From Hymenobacter swuensis DY53 (GTDB taxonomy: Bacteria > Bacteroidota > Bacteroidia > Cytophagales > Hymenobacteraceae), in NCBI RefSeq assembly GCF_000576555.1, contig NZ_CP007145.1:3286001-3350000 (forward strand): a stretch of DNA of 64,000 nucleotides, written 5' to 3'. The translations under genes were made by a program, and so were the position numbers. Under the pieces are notes generated by a model, which made no database searches, was not told where the DNA came from, and was given only the letters and a program-made list of their open reading frames with translations. Below are positions 8,011 to 16,672 of the stretch, piece by piece. Every line of letters starts with the position of its first letter. Within the stretch, counting starts at the first letter, position 1.

Positions 8011-8938
8011 GCTGTGCCATGCTCAGTGGCTTTCGGGTGTGACCCTGGGCTGCTTGCTGCTGGGGCCGCTGCGGATGGCAGCCCAGGCCCCAGCCGATAC
8101 CGTACCCCAGGGCCGGTTTCGGCAGCCAACGGTACGCGTGGGCGAAATCATCGAGTTTGAGTTGAGCTACCGGCACGCGCCCAGCCGGGAAATCATCTTC
8201 CCCGACTCGGCCGCCGATTTTGCGCCGTTTGAGTACGTGGGACGCCGCTATTCCCCCACCCGCACCCGGCAGGGCCGCAGCCTCGACCGGGCCGTGTACC
8301 GGCTGCGCACCTTCAGCCTCGACTCCGTGCAAACCCTGACGTTGCCCGTCATCCTGCTGCAGGGCCGCGACACGCTGCTGCTGCCTACCAGCCCGGCCCG
8401 GGTGCGGCTCGTACGCACGGCCCCGCCAGCCGAAGGGTCCGGGGCACCGGTGCTACGCCAGAATCTGCAGCTGCTGCCCGTGGAGCCGCAGTTCAATTAC
8501 CCGTATTGGCTGGCGGGCCTGGTGGCCGTGCTGGCGGTGGCCGGGGCGCTGGTGCTGGGGTTCCGGCAGCGTCTGCGCCGCCGTTACCGGCACTACCGGC
8601 TCCGGAAAAACCACGCCTATTTTCTGGCGCAGTACGCCCGCCACGTAGAGCGGTTTGCCCTTTCCCGCTCCCTCACCAATATGGAGCGGGCCATTACACT
8701 CTGGAAAAACTACCTCTCCGCCCTCGAAGACAACAACATCAGCAGCCTGACCACCCGCGAAATTGTGGCGCATTACCAGAATGATGCCGACGTGAGCCTA
8801 GCTCTGCGCCTGGCCGACCGGGTAGTGTATGGCAATCAGTTCTCGGAAGACGATACGGAAACGGACCTGGCGTTTGTACTGCTGCGCACGTTTGCGGAGC
8901 GGCAGTACGCTCGCGTAGCCGCACAGCAATCCACCTGA
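8003..8938 (+). CDS. BatD-like membrane protein
   Basis: The 311-residue protein starts with GTG at 8003, inside the end of the DUF58 gene. It has a signal peptide (about 1-27), a periplasmic beta-rich region (VRVGEIIEFELSYRHAPSRE), one transmembrane segment (about 168-190, WLAGLVAVLAVAGALVLGF) and a cytoplasmic helical tail. This layout resembles BatD-like partners of DUF58 and vWA proteins. Assignment rests mainly on topology and neighbours, so the family name is tentative. Confidence 0.7.
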   Translation: MGKLCHAQWLSGVTLGCLLLGPLRMAAQAPADTVPQGRFRQPTVRVGEIIEFELSYRHAPSREIIFPDSAADFAPFEYVGRRYSPTRTRQGRSLDRAVYRLRTFSLDSVQTLTLPVILLQGRDTLLLPTSPARVRLVRTAPPAEGSGAPVLRQNLQLLPVEPQFNYPYWLAGLVAVLAVAGALVLGFRQRLRRRYRHYRLRKNHAYFLAQYARHVERFALSRSLTNMERAITLWKNYLSALEDNNISSLTTREIVAHYQNDADVSLALRLADRVVYGNQFSEDDTETDLAFVLLRTFAERQYARVAAQQST

Positions 8939-8987
8939 GCGGTAGCTCCCAGGCCGCGTTGCCGGCTCCCTTCTAGTTCTGCCTCCT

Positions 8988-8995
8988 TATTTTTG
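8988..8995 (+). promoter_or_regulatory. -7 box three bases before the BatA start
   Basis: TATTTTTG fits TAnnTTTG and ends at 8995, while the ATG is at 8999. If the box is used, transcription would start at or next to the ATG, giving a leaderless message. No TTG at 19 bases upstream is seen, so the promoter call is uncertain. Confidence 0.4.
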
Positions 8996-8998
8996 CGC

Positions 8999-10042
8999 AT
9001 GCCCTGGCCTGATGTTCTGACTTCCCTGCTGGATAGTGTGCGCTACAGCACCCTCGTGAGCTACACCTGGGAGCAGCCACGGCTACTGCTGCTGCTGCCC
9101 CTGGTGCCGCTGCTGTTCGTGCTGCGGTGGGTGCTGGCCCGGCGGCGCCGCTCGAAACTGGGCGTGGCGTTTGTGGCCGGGCAGCTCCCGCGCGACTGGA
9201 GCACCGTACTACGCTTCGTGCCCGATGTGGTGCTGGCCCTAAGCCTTAGCTTTGGGGTGGTGGCCCTAGCTCGTCCGCAGCGGACCGATGAGCGGGTGGT
9301 GCAGACCGGTGAAGGCATTGATATTCTGCTGGTGCTGGATGTATCGGGCTCCATGGAACTGCAGGATTTGCGGCCGAACCGCCTGGAAGCTGCCAAACGC
9401 TTGGCCCGCGAATTCCTCGACGGCCGCCAGGGCGACCGGGTAGGACTGGTGGTATTTGCCGGCGACGCCTACTCGCTGGCCCCGCTCACCACCGACTACG
9501 ACCTGCTGCGCGACAACCTCCAGGGGTTACGGCTGGGTATGATTCCGAACGACGGTACGGCTATTGGCACCGCCCTGGGCGTGGCTACCAACCGCCTTCG
9601 TGACTCCCGCTCCCGCACCAAAGTCTGCATCCTGATTTCGGACGGTGAAAACACAGCCGGCTCCCTTGACCCGTTGACTTCCGCCCAGCTGGCCCACGCC
9701 TACGGCCTCAAAATCTACACTATCGGGCTGGGGCAGGATGGCACGGTACCCTACGGAACGGATGAGGCTGGACAGCCCCGCTTTGTGGAAACCCGCCTCG
9801 ACGAAACCACCATGCGCCAGATTGCCCAGGCAGCCGAGGGCCAGTTCTTCCGCGCCACCGACAACGCCGGCCTGCGCCAGATTTTCGGCCAGATTAACCG
9901 ATACGAGAAGTCCGAAATCAAGCAGACCCGCTACCGTAACACACTCGACTATCACCGCACCTACCTGTTCTGGTGCATCGGCCTGTGGCTGCTGTGGCTA
10001 GCCCTGAAAAACACGTTTCTGACCAACGCCCTGGAAGACTAG
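8999..10042 (+). CDS. batA: vWA domain membrane protein, BatA-like
   Basis: The 347-residue protein has two N-terminal membrane segments (about 24-44 and 72-92), a vWA domain, and a C-terminal membrane segment (about 318-336). The metal-ion-dependent adhesion site starts with DVSGS at 114-118 and continues with the threonine in PLTTDYD and DGE near residue 215. This is the BatA layout. A longer ORF begins at a TTG at 8993, but the ATG at 8999 is more likely. It follows the DUF58 and BatD-like genes after 60 bases and probably functions with them. Confidence 0.85.
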   Translation: MPWPDVLTSLLDSVRYSTLVSYTWEQPRLLLLLPLVPLLFVLRWVLARRRRSKLGVAFVAGQLPRDWSTVLRFVPDVVLALSLSFGVVALARPQRTDERVVQTGEGIDILLVLDVSGSMELQDLRPNRLEAAKRLAREFLDGRQGDRVGLVVFAGDAYSLAPLTTDYDLLRDNLQGLRLGMIPNDGTAIGTALGVATNRLRDSRSRTKVCILISDGENTAGSLDPLTSAQLAHAYGLKIYTIGLGQDGTVPYGTDEAGQPRFVETRLDETTMRQIAQAAEGQFFRATDNAGLRQIFGQINRYEKSEIKQTRYRNTLDYHRTYLFWCIGLWLLWLALKNTFLTNALED

Positions 10043-10056
10043 CTCCCGGGTTTTCA

Positions 10057-10314
10057 CGGATTGGGGCAGATTTCGTGGATGAAGCGGCCGGATTTTCACT
10101 GCGCCAACATCCTACTATATGAGGCGGTTATAGCCGGGCTGACTGTAGTGCCGACTGCGTGTTCCGTCGGCCGCACTGTAGCACCCAGCGGCAGCAAACA
10201 CCATCGACCTATCGTATTGGCGCGTAGCTTTGCCCGGCATTGGGTACTGCTGGGCAGCCCCGTCAGACAGCATCAGCACAATACCACGCCATCCCCGAAA
10301 TCCGCCTCAATCCG
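10057..10314. repeat. 22-bp inverted repeat spanning the batA-yggS gap
   Basis: The arm at 10057-10078 (CGGATTGGGGCAGATTTCG and 3 more bases) pairs with 10293-10314 with three mismatches. The 214-base interior holds no gene but does hold the putative yggS promoter box at 10225. The right arm ends 9 bases before the yggS GTG start, which argues against the longer reading frame through this repeat. Confidence 0.65.
10225..10232 (+). promoter_or_regulatory. -7 box upstream of yggS
   Basis: TAGCTTTG matches TAnnTTTG. It lies 91 bases before the chosen GTG start and inside the inverted repeat. A properly spaced TTG is not seen. Confidence 0.4.
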
Positions 10315-10323
10315 AAAAAGTCT

Positions 10324-10986
10324 GTGATTAAAGAGAATTTACACCACATTCAACAGCAACTTACCGGCACGGCTGCCCGGCTGGTGGTCGTTACCAAAAC
10401 GCACCCGGTGGAGCGGCTACAAGAAGCCTACGACGCCGGGGCTCGCCTCTTCGGTGAAAACCGGGTGCAGGAAATGGCCGCCAAGCAGCCCGAGCTACCC
10501 GCCGACGTGGAGTGGCACCTCATCGGGCATTTGCAGACCAACAAGGTCAAGTACATTGCCCCGTTCGTGCACACCATCCAAAGCATCGACAGCCTGAAGC
10601 TGCTGCTGGAAATTGAGCGCCAAGCTGCTAAACATAACCGCATAATTGAGGGCCTGCTGCAGTTTCATATTGCTGACGAAGAAACCAAAACTGGCCTCTC
10701 TCTGCCCGAAGCCGAGGAAATACTGGGCTCGGCTGAGTTCCGGGCCTGCCGCCACGTGCACCTTACCGGCGTAATGGGCGTGGCCACCTTCACCCCCGAC
10801 GAAGACCAGCTGCGCCGGGAGTTTCGCACTCTGCGCGGCTACTTTGACAAGCTCAAAGCCCTGTACTTTGCCGACGACGCGGCCTTCCGGGAAGTTTCGA
10901 TGGGCATGAGTTCCGATTTTCCGCTGGCTCTGCGTGAAGGCAGCACCCTGGTACGCGTGGGCAGCGCCATTTTTGGGGCGAGGTAG
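10324..10986 (+). CDS. YggS family PLP-binding protein
   Basis: The 220-residue protein belongs to the YggS/PROSC (PLPBP) family, which binds pyridoxal phosphate and controls its cellular balance. Seen: VVVTKTHP with the PLP lysine at about residue 25, FGENRVQE, WHLIGHLQTNK, and near the end SMGMSSDFPLAL. I chose the GTG at 10324 because family members start just before this point (IKENLHHIQQQL) and the sequence upstream is a repeat. Length fits the usual 220-230 residues. Confidence 0.9.
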   Translation: MIKENLHHIQQQLTGTAARLVVVTKTHPVERLQEAYDAGARLFGENRVQEMAAKQPELPADVEWHLIGHLQTNKVKYIAPFVHTIQSIDSLKLLLEIERQAAKHNRIIEGLLQFHIADEETKTGLSLPEAEEILGSAEFRACRHVHLTGVMGVATFTPDEDQLRREFRTLRGYFDKLKALYFADDAAFREVSMGMSSDFPLALREGSTLVRVGSAIFGAR

Positions 10987-10992
10987 AGGTTT

Positions 10993-11135
10993 GTTACTCG
11001 TTTTTGGTTTTGACTGCCTGTCGTTTTCAGACAGGCAACGCATGTACGCCGAAGCTACGAACCACAAAAAACCAAAGACTGAAAACGACTACCCAACGAT
11101 GAACAGCGGCCCACAAAAAACCAAAAACGACTAAC
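10993..11135. repeat. 19-bp inverted repeat between yggS and DUF423 gene
   Basis: Arms 10993-11011 (GTTACTCGTTTTTGGTTTT) and 11117-11135 are complementary at 18 of 19 positions. Inside are further copies of a CACAAAAAACCAAA motif and a GTCGTTTTCAG / CTGAAAACGAC pair. No gene fits. It is one of the window's intergenic palindromes. Confidence 0.65.
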
Positions 11136-11147
11136 CACCAACAAACC

Positions 11148-11525
11148 ATGACCGCACGACTCATTATTCAACTGGCGGCCCTGCTGGGGGCACTTAGCGT
11201 GGGCATCGGGGCGTTTGCCGCCCACGGGCTGCGCAAGATGCTGGAAGCCTCCGGCCGCTTTGAGACGTTTGAAACCGCCGTACGCTACCAGTTTTACCAC
11301 GCGCTGGCACTATTGGCCGTAGGCATTCTGCTGCACATCAGGCCCGAACTCCGGAGCCTGGGCACCGTGGCCTGGCTGTGGCTGGGCGGCGTACTGGTGT
11401 TCAGTGGTTCGCTGTACGTGCTTTGCCTCACCGGTATCACGAAACTAGGGGCCATTACGCCCATCGGCGGGGTGCTGCTCATTGCCGGCTGGATTGTACT
11501 GTTGCTGGCGGCGCGTCAGCTGTAA
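11148..11525 (+). CDS. DUF423 membrane protein
   Basis: The 125-residue protein has about four transmembrane helices. It contains GALSVGIGAFAAHGL and YQFYHALALLAVGIL, the signature of DUF423 (YgdD/YwdK family). Function is unknown. It ends 37 bases before a strong shared terminator and appears monocistronic. Confidence 0.9.
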   Translation: MTARLIIQLAALLGALSVGIGAFAAHGLRKMLEASGRFETFETAVRYQFYHALALLAVGILLHIRPELRSLGTVAWLWLGGVLVFSGSLYVLCLTGITKLGAITPIGGVLLIAGWIVLLLAARQL

Positions 11526-11561
11526 GCTGGTTGCATTCCGCTTCTGTCAGGATAAGCCCCA

Positions 11562-11599
11562 TAAAAAAGCAGCCGACCTCAATGGTCGGCTGCTTTTTT
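11562..11599. terminator. Bidirectional terminator, DUF423 / DUF1573 genes
   Basis: A-run, stem GCAGCCGACC with loop TCAAT and GGTCGGCTGC, then T-run. It lies between two convergent genes and has A/T runs on both sides, so it can serve both strands. Confidence 0.9.
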
Positions 11600-11623
11600 A
11601 TGGGGCTTGGTTCGAAGCCCTAC

Positions 11624-12169
11624 TTACGAAGCTTTACGCTTGGCTTTGATCTTGTTGTCGCCGGCTTTCACCTTCTGCTTGGCATCGCCAGCGGCAGGGG
11701 CTACATCGGTGGTGGCGGGGGCCGGGGCGGCCGAAGCTGAGATGCTGGCACCTGCTTCTTTCACATCACCGACCAGGGAAACCATGGCATTACCGGCCGC
11801 CGAGTTCGACTCAATGGTGAGGACTTTGTTCTGCATGCCCATTTTGCCAGCCGAGTTGAATTTGGCCGTTACCGTGCCGGATTTGCCGGGCATTACGGGC
11901 TCCCGCGTCCAGTCGGGGGTAGTGCAGCCACAGCTCACGCCGATGTTGGAAATTACCAGCGGCTGGGTACCCACGTTCTTGAATTTGAAGGTGTGCTCCA
12001 CCACGTCACCGGTCTTGATGGAGCCGAAGTCGTACTTCATTTCCTCAAACTGGATTTGCGGACCGGCTACTTTGGTCTGGGCGTTGGCGGGCTTCACGGC
12101 GGCTGTCTGGGCTTGGGCGGCGAAACCCATAACCGACAGCGAAAGAGCCAGCAGAAGTGCTTTTTTCAT
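11624..12169 (-). CDS. DUF1573 secreted protein
   Basis: The 181-residue protein has a signal peptide (about 1-20, ending AAQAQ) and one DUF1573 domain. Typical text is KYDFGSIKTGDVVEHTFKFK, followed by SNIGVSCGCTTPDW and KFNSAGKMGMQNK. The fold is Ig-like, and the family is common in Bacteroidota; its function is not established. The tail is rich in Ala and Lys. A near-consensus promoter lies just upstream. Confidence 0.9.
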   Translation of the reverse strand: MKKALLLALSLSVMGFAAQAQTAAVKPANAQTKVAGPQIQFEEMKYDFGSIKTGDVVEHTFKFKNVGTQPLVISNIGVSCGCTTPDWTREPVMPGKSGTVTAKFNSAGKMGMQNKVLTIESNSAAGNAMVSLVGDVKEAGASISASAAPAPATTDVAPAAGDAKQKVKAGDNKIKAKRKAS

Positions 12170-12195
12170 GATGTTACGTGCGTTAAGGAAGTAAG

Positions 12196-12225
12196 CAAAA
12201 ATACAAGTTTGAGCCGCCCGGCCAA
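12196..12225 (-). promoter_or_regulatory. Near-consensus Bacteroidota promoter for the DUF1573 gene
   Basis: On the minus strand TTG (12225-12223), exactly 19 bases, then TATTTTTG (12203-12196). This is the classic -33/-7 layout. The ATG at 12169 follows after 26 bases. Confidence 0.8.
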
Positions 12226-12316
12226 GTTACGTGCCAGTTTTCGCCCCAGCCAGGGCAGCTGGCCAGAAGCATAACACGTCACCCCCGGGTTTGGGTTCTG
12301 GTTGAGCCGGCAAACT

Positions 12317-12343
12317 GTCATTCCCCACTCCGCTCGGAATGAC
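12317..12343. repeat. Short GTCATTCC palindrome
   Basis: GTCATTCC (12317-12324) pairs with GGAATGAC (12336-12343). It ends just before the helicase stop codon at 12346. The core recurs in the composite repeat at 60119-60278. Confidence 0.5.
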
Positions 12344-12345
12344 AA

Positions 12346-13770
12346 CTACTCCTCCACCGCGTCGCCGATGAGATTCTTGTTGAAGTTCAACAGAAACAGC
12401 TTCTCAGACGAGCGGGTGACGGCGGTATACAGCCAACGGGCAAACTCCGAGTTGACCATCTCGTCCTTGAGGTAGCCATGGTCCACGAACACCGCCTGCC
12501 ACTGGCCGCCCTGGGCTTTGTGGCAAGTAAGGGCGTAAGCGAATTTCACCTGCAGCGCGTTCAGAAACGGGTCTTTACGAATGGCCGCGGTGCGCTCCTT
12601 CTTGGTTTCAAGGTGGGCATAGTCGGCACTCACGGCATCGTAGAGGGCCTTGTTCCGGTCGGCGGGCAGGGCGGGACTTTCGGTGTGCAGCGTATCGAGC
12701 AGGAGCTTGATTTCCATATCCGGCTCGTCGGGGTAGTCCACTAGCCGCACGCGGGCATCGGCGAAACGGAAGCCAAACTCCTCAGTGGTCCGGATAATTT
12801 TGACGACCTGCACAAAGTCCCCGTTGGCCAGAAAGCCGATGTCGGAATCCTTGGGCAGCCAGTAGTAGTTATTGCGCACCACCATCAGGTAGTCGCCCGA
12901 CTCAATTTCGTCCTCCGCCTCGAACAGAATACGCCGGATAAACTGGTTGTACTGGTTGGCGTTCTTGTTGGAGCGGCAGATGATGGTGCTGTTCTCGTGG
13001 CCGAAGTTCTTGTAAGCCCAGCGCAGACCGTCTTCCAGCTTATCGCCACCCATCGAGAAGATATCGGAATAGCCTTTGGTAAAAAACTGGATGACTGGTT
13101 TCTCCTCCCGCAGCTCCTCGCGCAGCACAGTGGCATTCATCAGAATCCCTGACTGCTCGGCCTGGCGCATTACCTGGCGCAATTCCACTGAGGCTACCTC
13201 GGCCCGGAATCGGTGACGCAGTAAATCGGCGTCGAGGGCCGGGCTGAGCAGCTGGCCCACCGGCGGCAGCTGGGCCGTGTCGCCGATGAGCAGCAGGCGG
13301 TTGGAGGGCTTCTCGAAAACGTAATTCATCAGGTCATCGAGCAGGCCGTTTTCGCCGAAGGCTTTCTCATCGGAAATCATGGACGCCTCATCCACGATAA
13401 AGAGCGTGTCCTGGGCACGGTTGGGCTGGCGCTGAAACGAGAGGCCCTGGGCCGGCGTACCGCTGGTCTGGCGGTAGATTTTCTTGTGGATGGTGCTGGC
13501 CGCCACACCCGAATAGGTACCCATTACCTTGGCGGCGCGGCCGGTGGGAGCCATCAGCACGTATTTGCGGCCCATCTGGTGCAACCACTGGACCAGGGCA
13601 CTTACCACGGTGGTCTTGCCGGTACCAGCATAGCCGCGCAGGATAAAGGCCTTTCGCCCCGGAAGGGCATCACCCAGAAACTTGTCCAGCTGCTGAAACA
13701 GCGTGGCCTGATCCTGGGTAGGTTCGTAGGCAAAATGGTCGCGGACGGAAGGAGTTCGAAGGGAGAGCAT
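12346..13770 (-). CDS. RecD-like superfamily 1 DNA helicase
   Basis: The 474-residue protein has Walker A GYAGTGKTT (46-54), motif Ia MAPTGRAAKVM, Walker B FIVDEAS (D127, E128), GDTAQLPPVG, and C-terminal UvrD-type motifs (YALTCHKAQGGQW, YTAVTRSSEKLFLLNF). This matches the short RecD/TraA-like helicases of Bacteroidota, without nuclease or RecB/RecC partners. A role in DNA repair or recombination is inferred. It is separated by 100 bases from the upstream histidine kinase gene on the same strand. Confidence 0.88.
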   Translation of the reverse strand: MLSLRTPSVRDHFAYEPTQDQATLFQQLDKFLGDALPGRKAFILRGYAGTGKTTVVSALVQWLHQMGRKYVLMAPTGRAAKVMGTYSGVAASTIHKKIYRQTSGTPAQGLSFQRQPNRAQDTLFIVDEASMISDEKAFGENGLLDDLMNYVFEKPSNRLLLIGDTAQLPPVGQLLSPALDADLLRHRFRAEVASVELRQVMRQAEQSGILMNATVLREELREEKPVIQFFTKGYSDIFSMGGDKLEDGLRWAYKNFGHENSTIICRSNKNANQYNQFIRRILFEAEDEIESGDYLMVVRNNYYWLPKDSDIGFLANGDFVQVVKIIRTTEEFGFRFADARVRLVDYPDEPDMEIKLLLDTLHTESPALPADRNKALYDAVSADYAHLETKKERTAAIRKDPFLNALQVKFAYALTCHKAQGGQWQAVFVDHGYLKDEMVNSEFARWLYTAVTRSSEKLFLLNFNKNLIGDAVEE

Positions 13771-13870
13771 AGCTTTGTAATCGGAATAACAAAGCTACGT
13801 CGGTTTAGGCTCCCTCCGAGTAACTGATTGCGGGAGTAGCGAGGGAGTTGTTCTGGAAGGGTAGTTCAGG

Positions 13871-16087
13871 CTACTCCGTGGGCAGCGTGATGATAAACTC
13901 GGTGCCCTTTCCTTCCTCAGAGGTGACGCTGATGGTACCGCCGTGGCCCTGCACGATGTCGTGGCTGAGCGAGAGGCCCAGGCCCGTGCCTTCACCCAGG
14001 GGTTTAGTAGTGAAAAAGGCCTCGAATACTTTCTCTCGGGTTTCCTGCGGCATTCCGGTGCCATTGTCGTGCACGCGCACCTCCACGGCCCCGGCGTGCA
14101 ACCTACTATCAACGCGCACCTGGGGTTCGTAGCCGGCCTCACCCGCCTGCTGACGCTGCACTACGGCGTAAAAGGCATTGGTAAACAGGTTCAGCAGCAC
14201 CCGGCCCATATCGGGCGGTACTACGGGTACGGGGGGCAGATCGGGAGCCAGCCGGGTTTCAACGCCTACCGCCGCCGCCGTTTCGCGGAATTCCTGGCTC
14301 TGGCGGGCCAGCTGCAGGTATTCCAGCACCAGGGCATTCAGGTCGGTGGTGATGCGCTGACCCGTACCGGTGCGGGCATGTTCCAGCATGTCCTTGATGA
14401 TGGCCGAAGCCCGCATGCCGTGCTGGCTGATTTCCTGCAGGTTCTGGCGCAACCCCACCAGAATTTCCTGCTCCAGCCCGGCGTTGTGCTGGTGGTTATC
14501 CATGTTATCCACCAGCGAAGTGCTGACCTCCGCAAAGCGCTTCATGAAGTTGAGCGGGTTTTGCAGCTCGTGCGCAATACCCGCCGATACTTCGCCCACA
14601 AAGGCCCATTTCTCTGACTGCACCAATTGGTTCTGCGTCTGGCGCAGTTGCGCCAGGGTACGCTTGTTGGTTTGCAGCTGCCGATAAACCAGCGCCCCTA
14701 GCCCCGAAATCAGCAGCAGGGCCGTCAGCGTTATGGCCAGCAGCTGGTTGCGCTGCCGCAGCCGCAGGGCCTGTAGTACTTTTTCCTGCCGCAATCGGGC
14801 AATCTGGGTGTTCTGGGCTTGCTCTACCCGCTCGCCTTCGTACTGCGCCAGCAGGTTGTTGCCCTGCGCCTTGTTGAGCGTGTCCTGCAAGGCTAAGTAG
14901 GCCAAGCTGTATTGCTGGGCTTTGGCGGCGGTGCCATGGGCTGCCTCAAAGCGCACCAGCTCCCGCAGATACTTGGGCCGCAGCATCTGAAAATTGGCGG
15001 CGGTAGCCAGCGCATACGCCTGCTGCAAGTGCTTCTCAGCCTGCGGATACTTCCCCTGAGCCGCATAATAGTCGGCCCAGGTTGCATCCAGCGCAAACTC
15101 GCCGGGGCGGCCGGTAATTTCCATTTTCAGGGAATCGGACAGCTGTTGGGCGCGCGTGAGCAGTGGCAGCGCGGCGGCGGCGCGGCGTTGCGCCAGCAGC
15201 ACTTGGCTTTGCAGTATCAGGGCGTAGGCGGTGTAGAAGGACTTATTGGCTTCTGCCTCCCGGGCGGTTGCAAAGGCTTTGTTGGTGTACAGCTGCGCGG
15301 CGGCCACATCACCCGCCTGCAGATACAGGCGGGCAATGGCTAGCTTGGAATAAAACTGCGCAATGCCTTTGATGTGGTACCGCTCGTTTGTTTCTACGGC
15401 CTGCTTCAGGTATTGCAGTGCTTTGCCGGGGTTGCCCCACTCAGCGTAGGTATTGCCGGCCACCATAAGTTCGGCGGCATGCAGCCGGTGGTTGAACGTA
15501 CCGAAAAGGTCGGCCGCGCGCAGGTAGTAGCTGATGGCCTGGTTATAGTCGCCCCGGTGGCGGTAGGAGCCGCCCAGCGTGAGGTAGCAGGCCGCCGCAT
15601 TTTCGATGGGCCCATGCACTTGATACTGGCGCAGCTTGCGGTTGAAATACGCAACCCGGGTGGCAGATTCCCTAAGTTTGTTGTAGAGCGGTGCCAAGTC
15701 GATGAGCAGAAAAGGCACGGGCTCCCCCGCTTCGTCGAACAGCTCAATAGCCTGCTGCATAGCGCCCAGTGCGCCGCTGTACTGCTCCCGCTGCCACAGC
15801 CGCAGGCCGGCCTGCAACTCATGGTAGGGCGCGGCACTGGCCAGTTGCTGCGTCCGGGCATTCAGGCGCAGCAGTTCGGTTATCATATCGGCGGCCTGCT
15901 GCCGGCCGGCCGGCTCCGTAAGCTCCGTAATATGCAGCAGGTGCGCCAGCGTCCGGACCCGGGCCGTATCGGTCATCTGCCCCTGCAAAACGTGGCGGAG
16001 CGAGTCGTAATCGGCATTCCAGTACGACTGACGGGCCAGCAATGGCCCCCCGAGCAGCAATAGAAATACGGTAATAATCCACTTCAT
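13871..16087 (-). CDS. TPR-containing sensor histidine kinase (orphan)
   Basis: The 738-residue protein has a signal peptide or anchor, TPR-like repeats over about 40-400, a transmembrane helix near 449-469 (TLTALLLISGLGALVY), a coiled linker, and a kinase core. The phospho-acceptor His506 lies in AGIAHELQNPLNF. The ATPase boxes are NLFTNAFYAVV (N), VHDNGTGMP (G1), FEAFFTTKP (F) and GEGTGLGLSLSH (G2). I start at the ATG at 16087, which puts a signal sequence (MKWIITVFLLLLGGP) first. No response regulator is adjacent, so its partner is elsewhere. The signal sensed by the periplasmic TPR region is unknown. Confidence 0.9.
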   Translation of the reverse strand: MKWIITVFLLLLGGPLLARQSYWNADYDSLRHVLQGQMTDTARVRTLAHLLHITELTEPAGRQQAADMITELLRLNARTQQLASAAPYHELQAGLRLWQREQYSGALGAMQQAIELFDEAGEPVPFLLIDLAPLYNKLRESATRVAYFNRKLRQYQVHGPIENAAACYLTLGGSYRHRGDYNQAISYYLRAADLFGTFNHRLHAAELMVAGNTYAEWGNPGKALQYLKQAVETNERYHIKGIAQFYSKLAIARLYLQAGDVAAAQLYTNKAFATAREAEANKSFYTAYALILQSQVLLAQRRAAAALPLLTRAQQLSDSLKMEITGRPGEFALDATWADYYAAQGKYPQAEKHLQQAYALATAANFQMLRPKYLRELVRFEAAHGTAAKAQQYSLAYLALQDTLNKAQGNNLLAQYEGERVEQAQNTQIARLRQEKVLQALRLRQRNQLLAITLTALLLISGLGALVYRQLQTNKRTLAQLRQTQNQLVQSEKWAFVGEVSAGIAHELQNPLNFMKRFAEVSTSLVDNMDNHQHNAGLEQEILVGLRQNLQEISQHGMRASAIIKDMLEHARTGTGQRITTDLNALVLEYLQLARQSQEFRETAAAVGVETRLAPDLPPVPVVPPDMGRVLLNLFTNAFYAVVQRQQAGEAGYEPQVRVDSRLHAGAVEVRVHDNGTGMPQETREKVFEAFFTTKPLGEGTGLGLSLSHDIVQGHGGTISVTSEEGKGTEFIITLPTE

Positions 16088-16173
16088 AACAAATACCCGG
16101 GGCAGTAGCAGGAAGCTACTCTGCCGTCTCAAGTTGGGAAGAATTCAGCACATTCCGGTACGTACATACCAAA

Positions 16174-16593
16174 TCAGCCGACGGCCGGTTCCACTACGGC
16201 CATAGTTGCCGTAGCCTTGGCAATCAGCAGCGCATCGCACCATACTTCGGCTTCGCAGAAGTGCAGACGACGGCCTGCTTTCAGCACCCAGCCAACCGCC
16301 CGCAGCCGCTGGCCCACACCGGGGTGCAGGTAGCTGGTTTTCAGCTCCACCGTTACCACACCGGTTCCTTCGGGGACCAACGTAACAGCGGCAAAACCGG
16401 CCACCAGGTCGGCCATGGAGGCTACCAGGCCACCGTGGGCAAAGCCACTATGCTGCTGGTGCTGCTGCTGCAAGAGCAGTTCCGCCTCCACCCGGCCTTC
16501 CTCAATGCGGGTGAGGTCGGCTCCGATATGGTGCATAAAGTGCTGGCGAGTGAGTTTGCGGCGGATGCGGGCTTCGAGAGAATCAGAGGTCAT
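16174..16593 (-). CDS. PaaI-type hotdog thioesterase
   Basis: The 139-residue protein is a single hotdog domain. QQHSGFAHGGLVASMADLV (about 46-64) holds the HGG...D segment of the PaaI family, and VVTVELKTSYLHPG follows. Such enzymes hydrolyse acyl- or aryl-CoA esters. The substrate is unknown and no aromatic degradation genes are close. It is divergent from the DUF4126 gene with an 80-base gap. Confidence 0.85.
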   Translation of the reverse strand: MTSDSLEARIRRKLTRQHFMHHIGADLTRIEEGRVEAELLLQQQHQQHSGFAHGGLVASMADLVAGFAAVTLVPEGTGVVTVELKTSYLHPGVGQRLRAVGWVLKAGRRLHFCEAEVWCDALLIAKATATMAVVEPAVG

Positions 16594-16672
16594 ACACCTG
16601 CAAAGTTGTATATTTTAGCGAGTAGCTTCCCATCTTCAGGCAGCCACCTGTTTCCCAGCTACCCTTTCCCGT

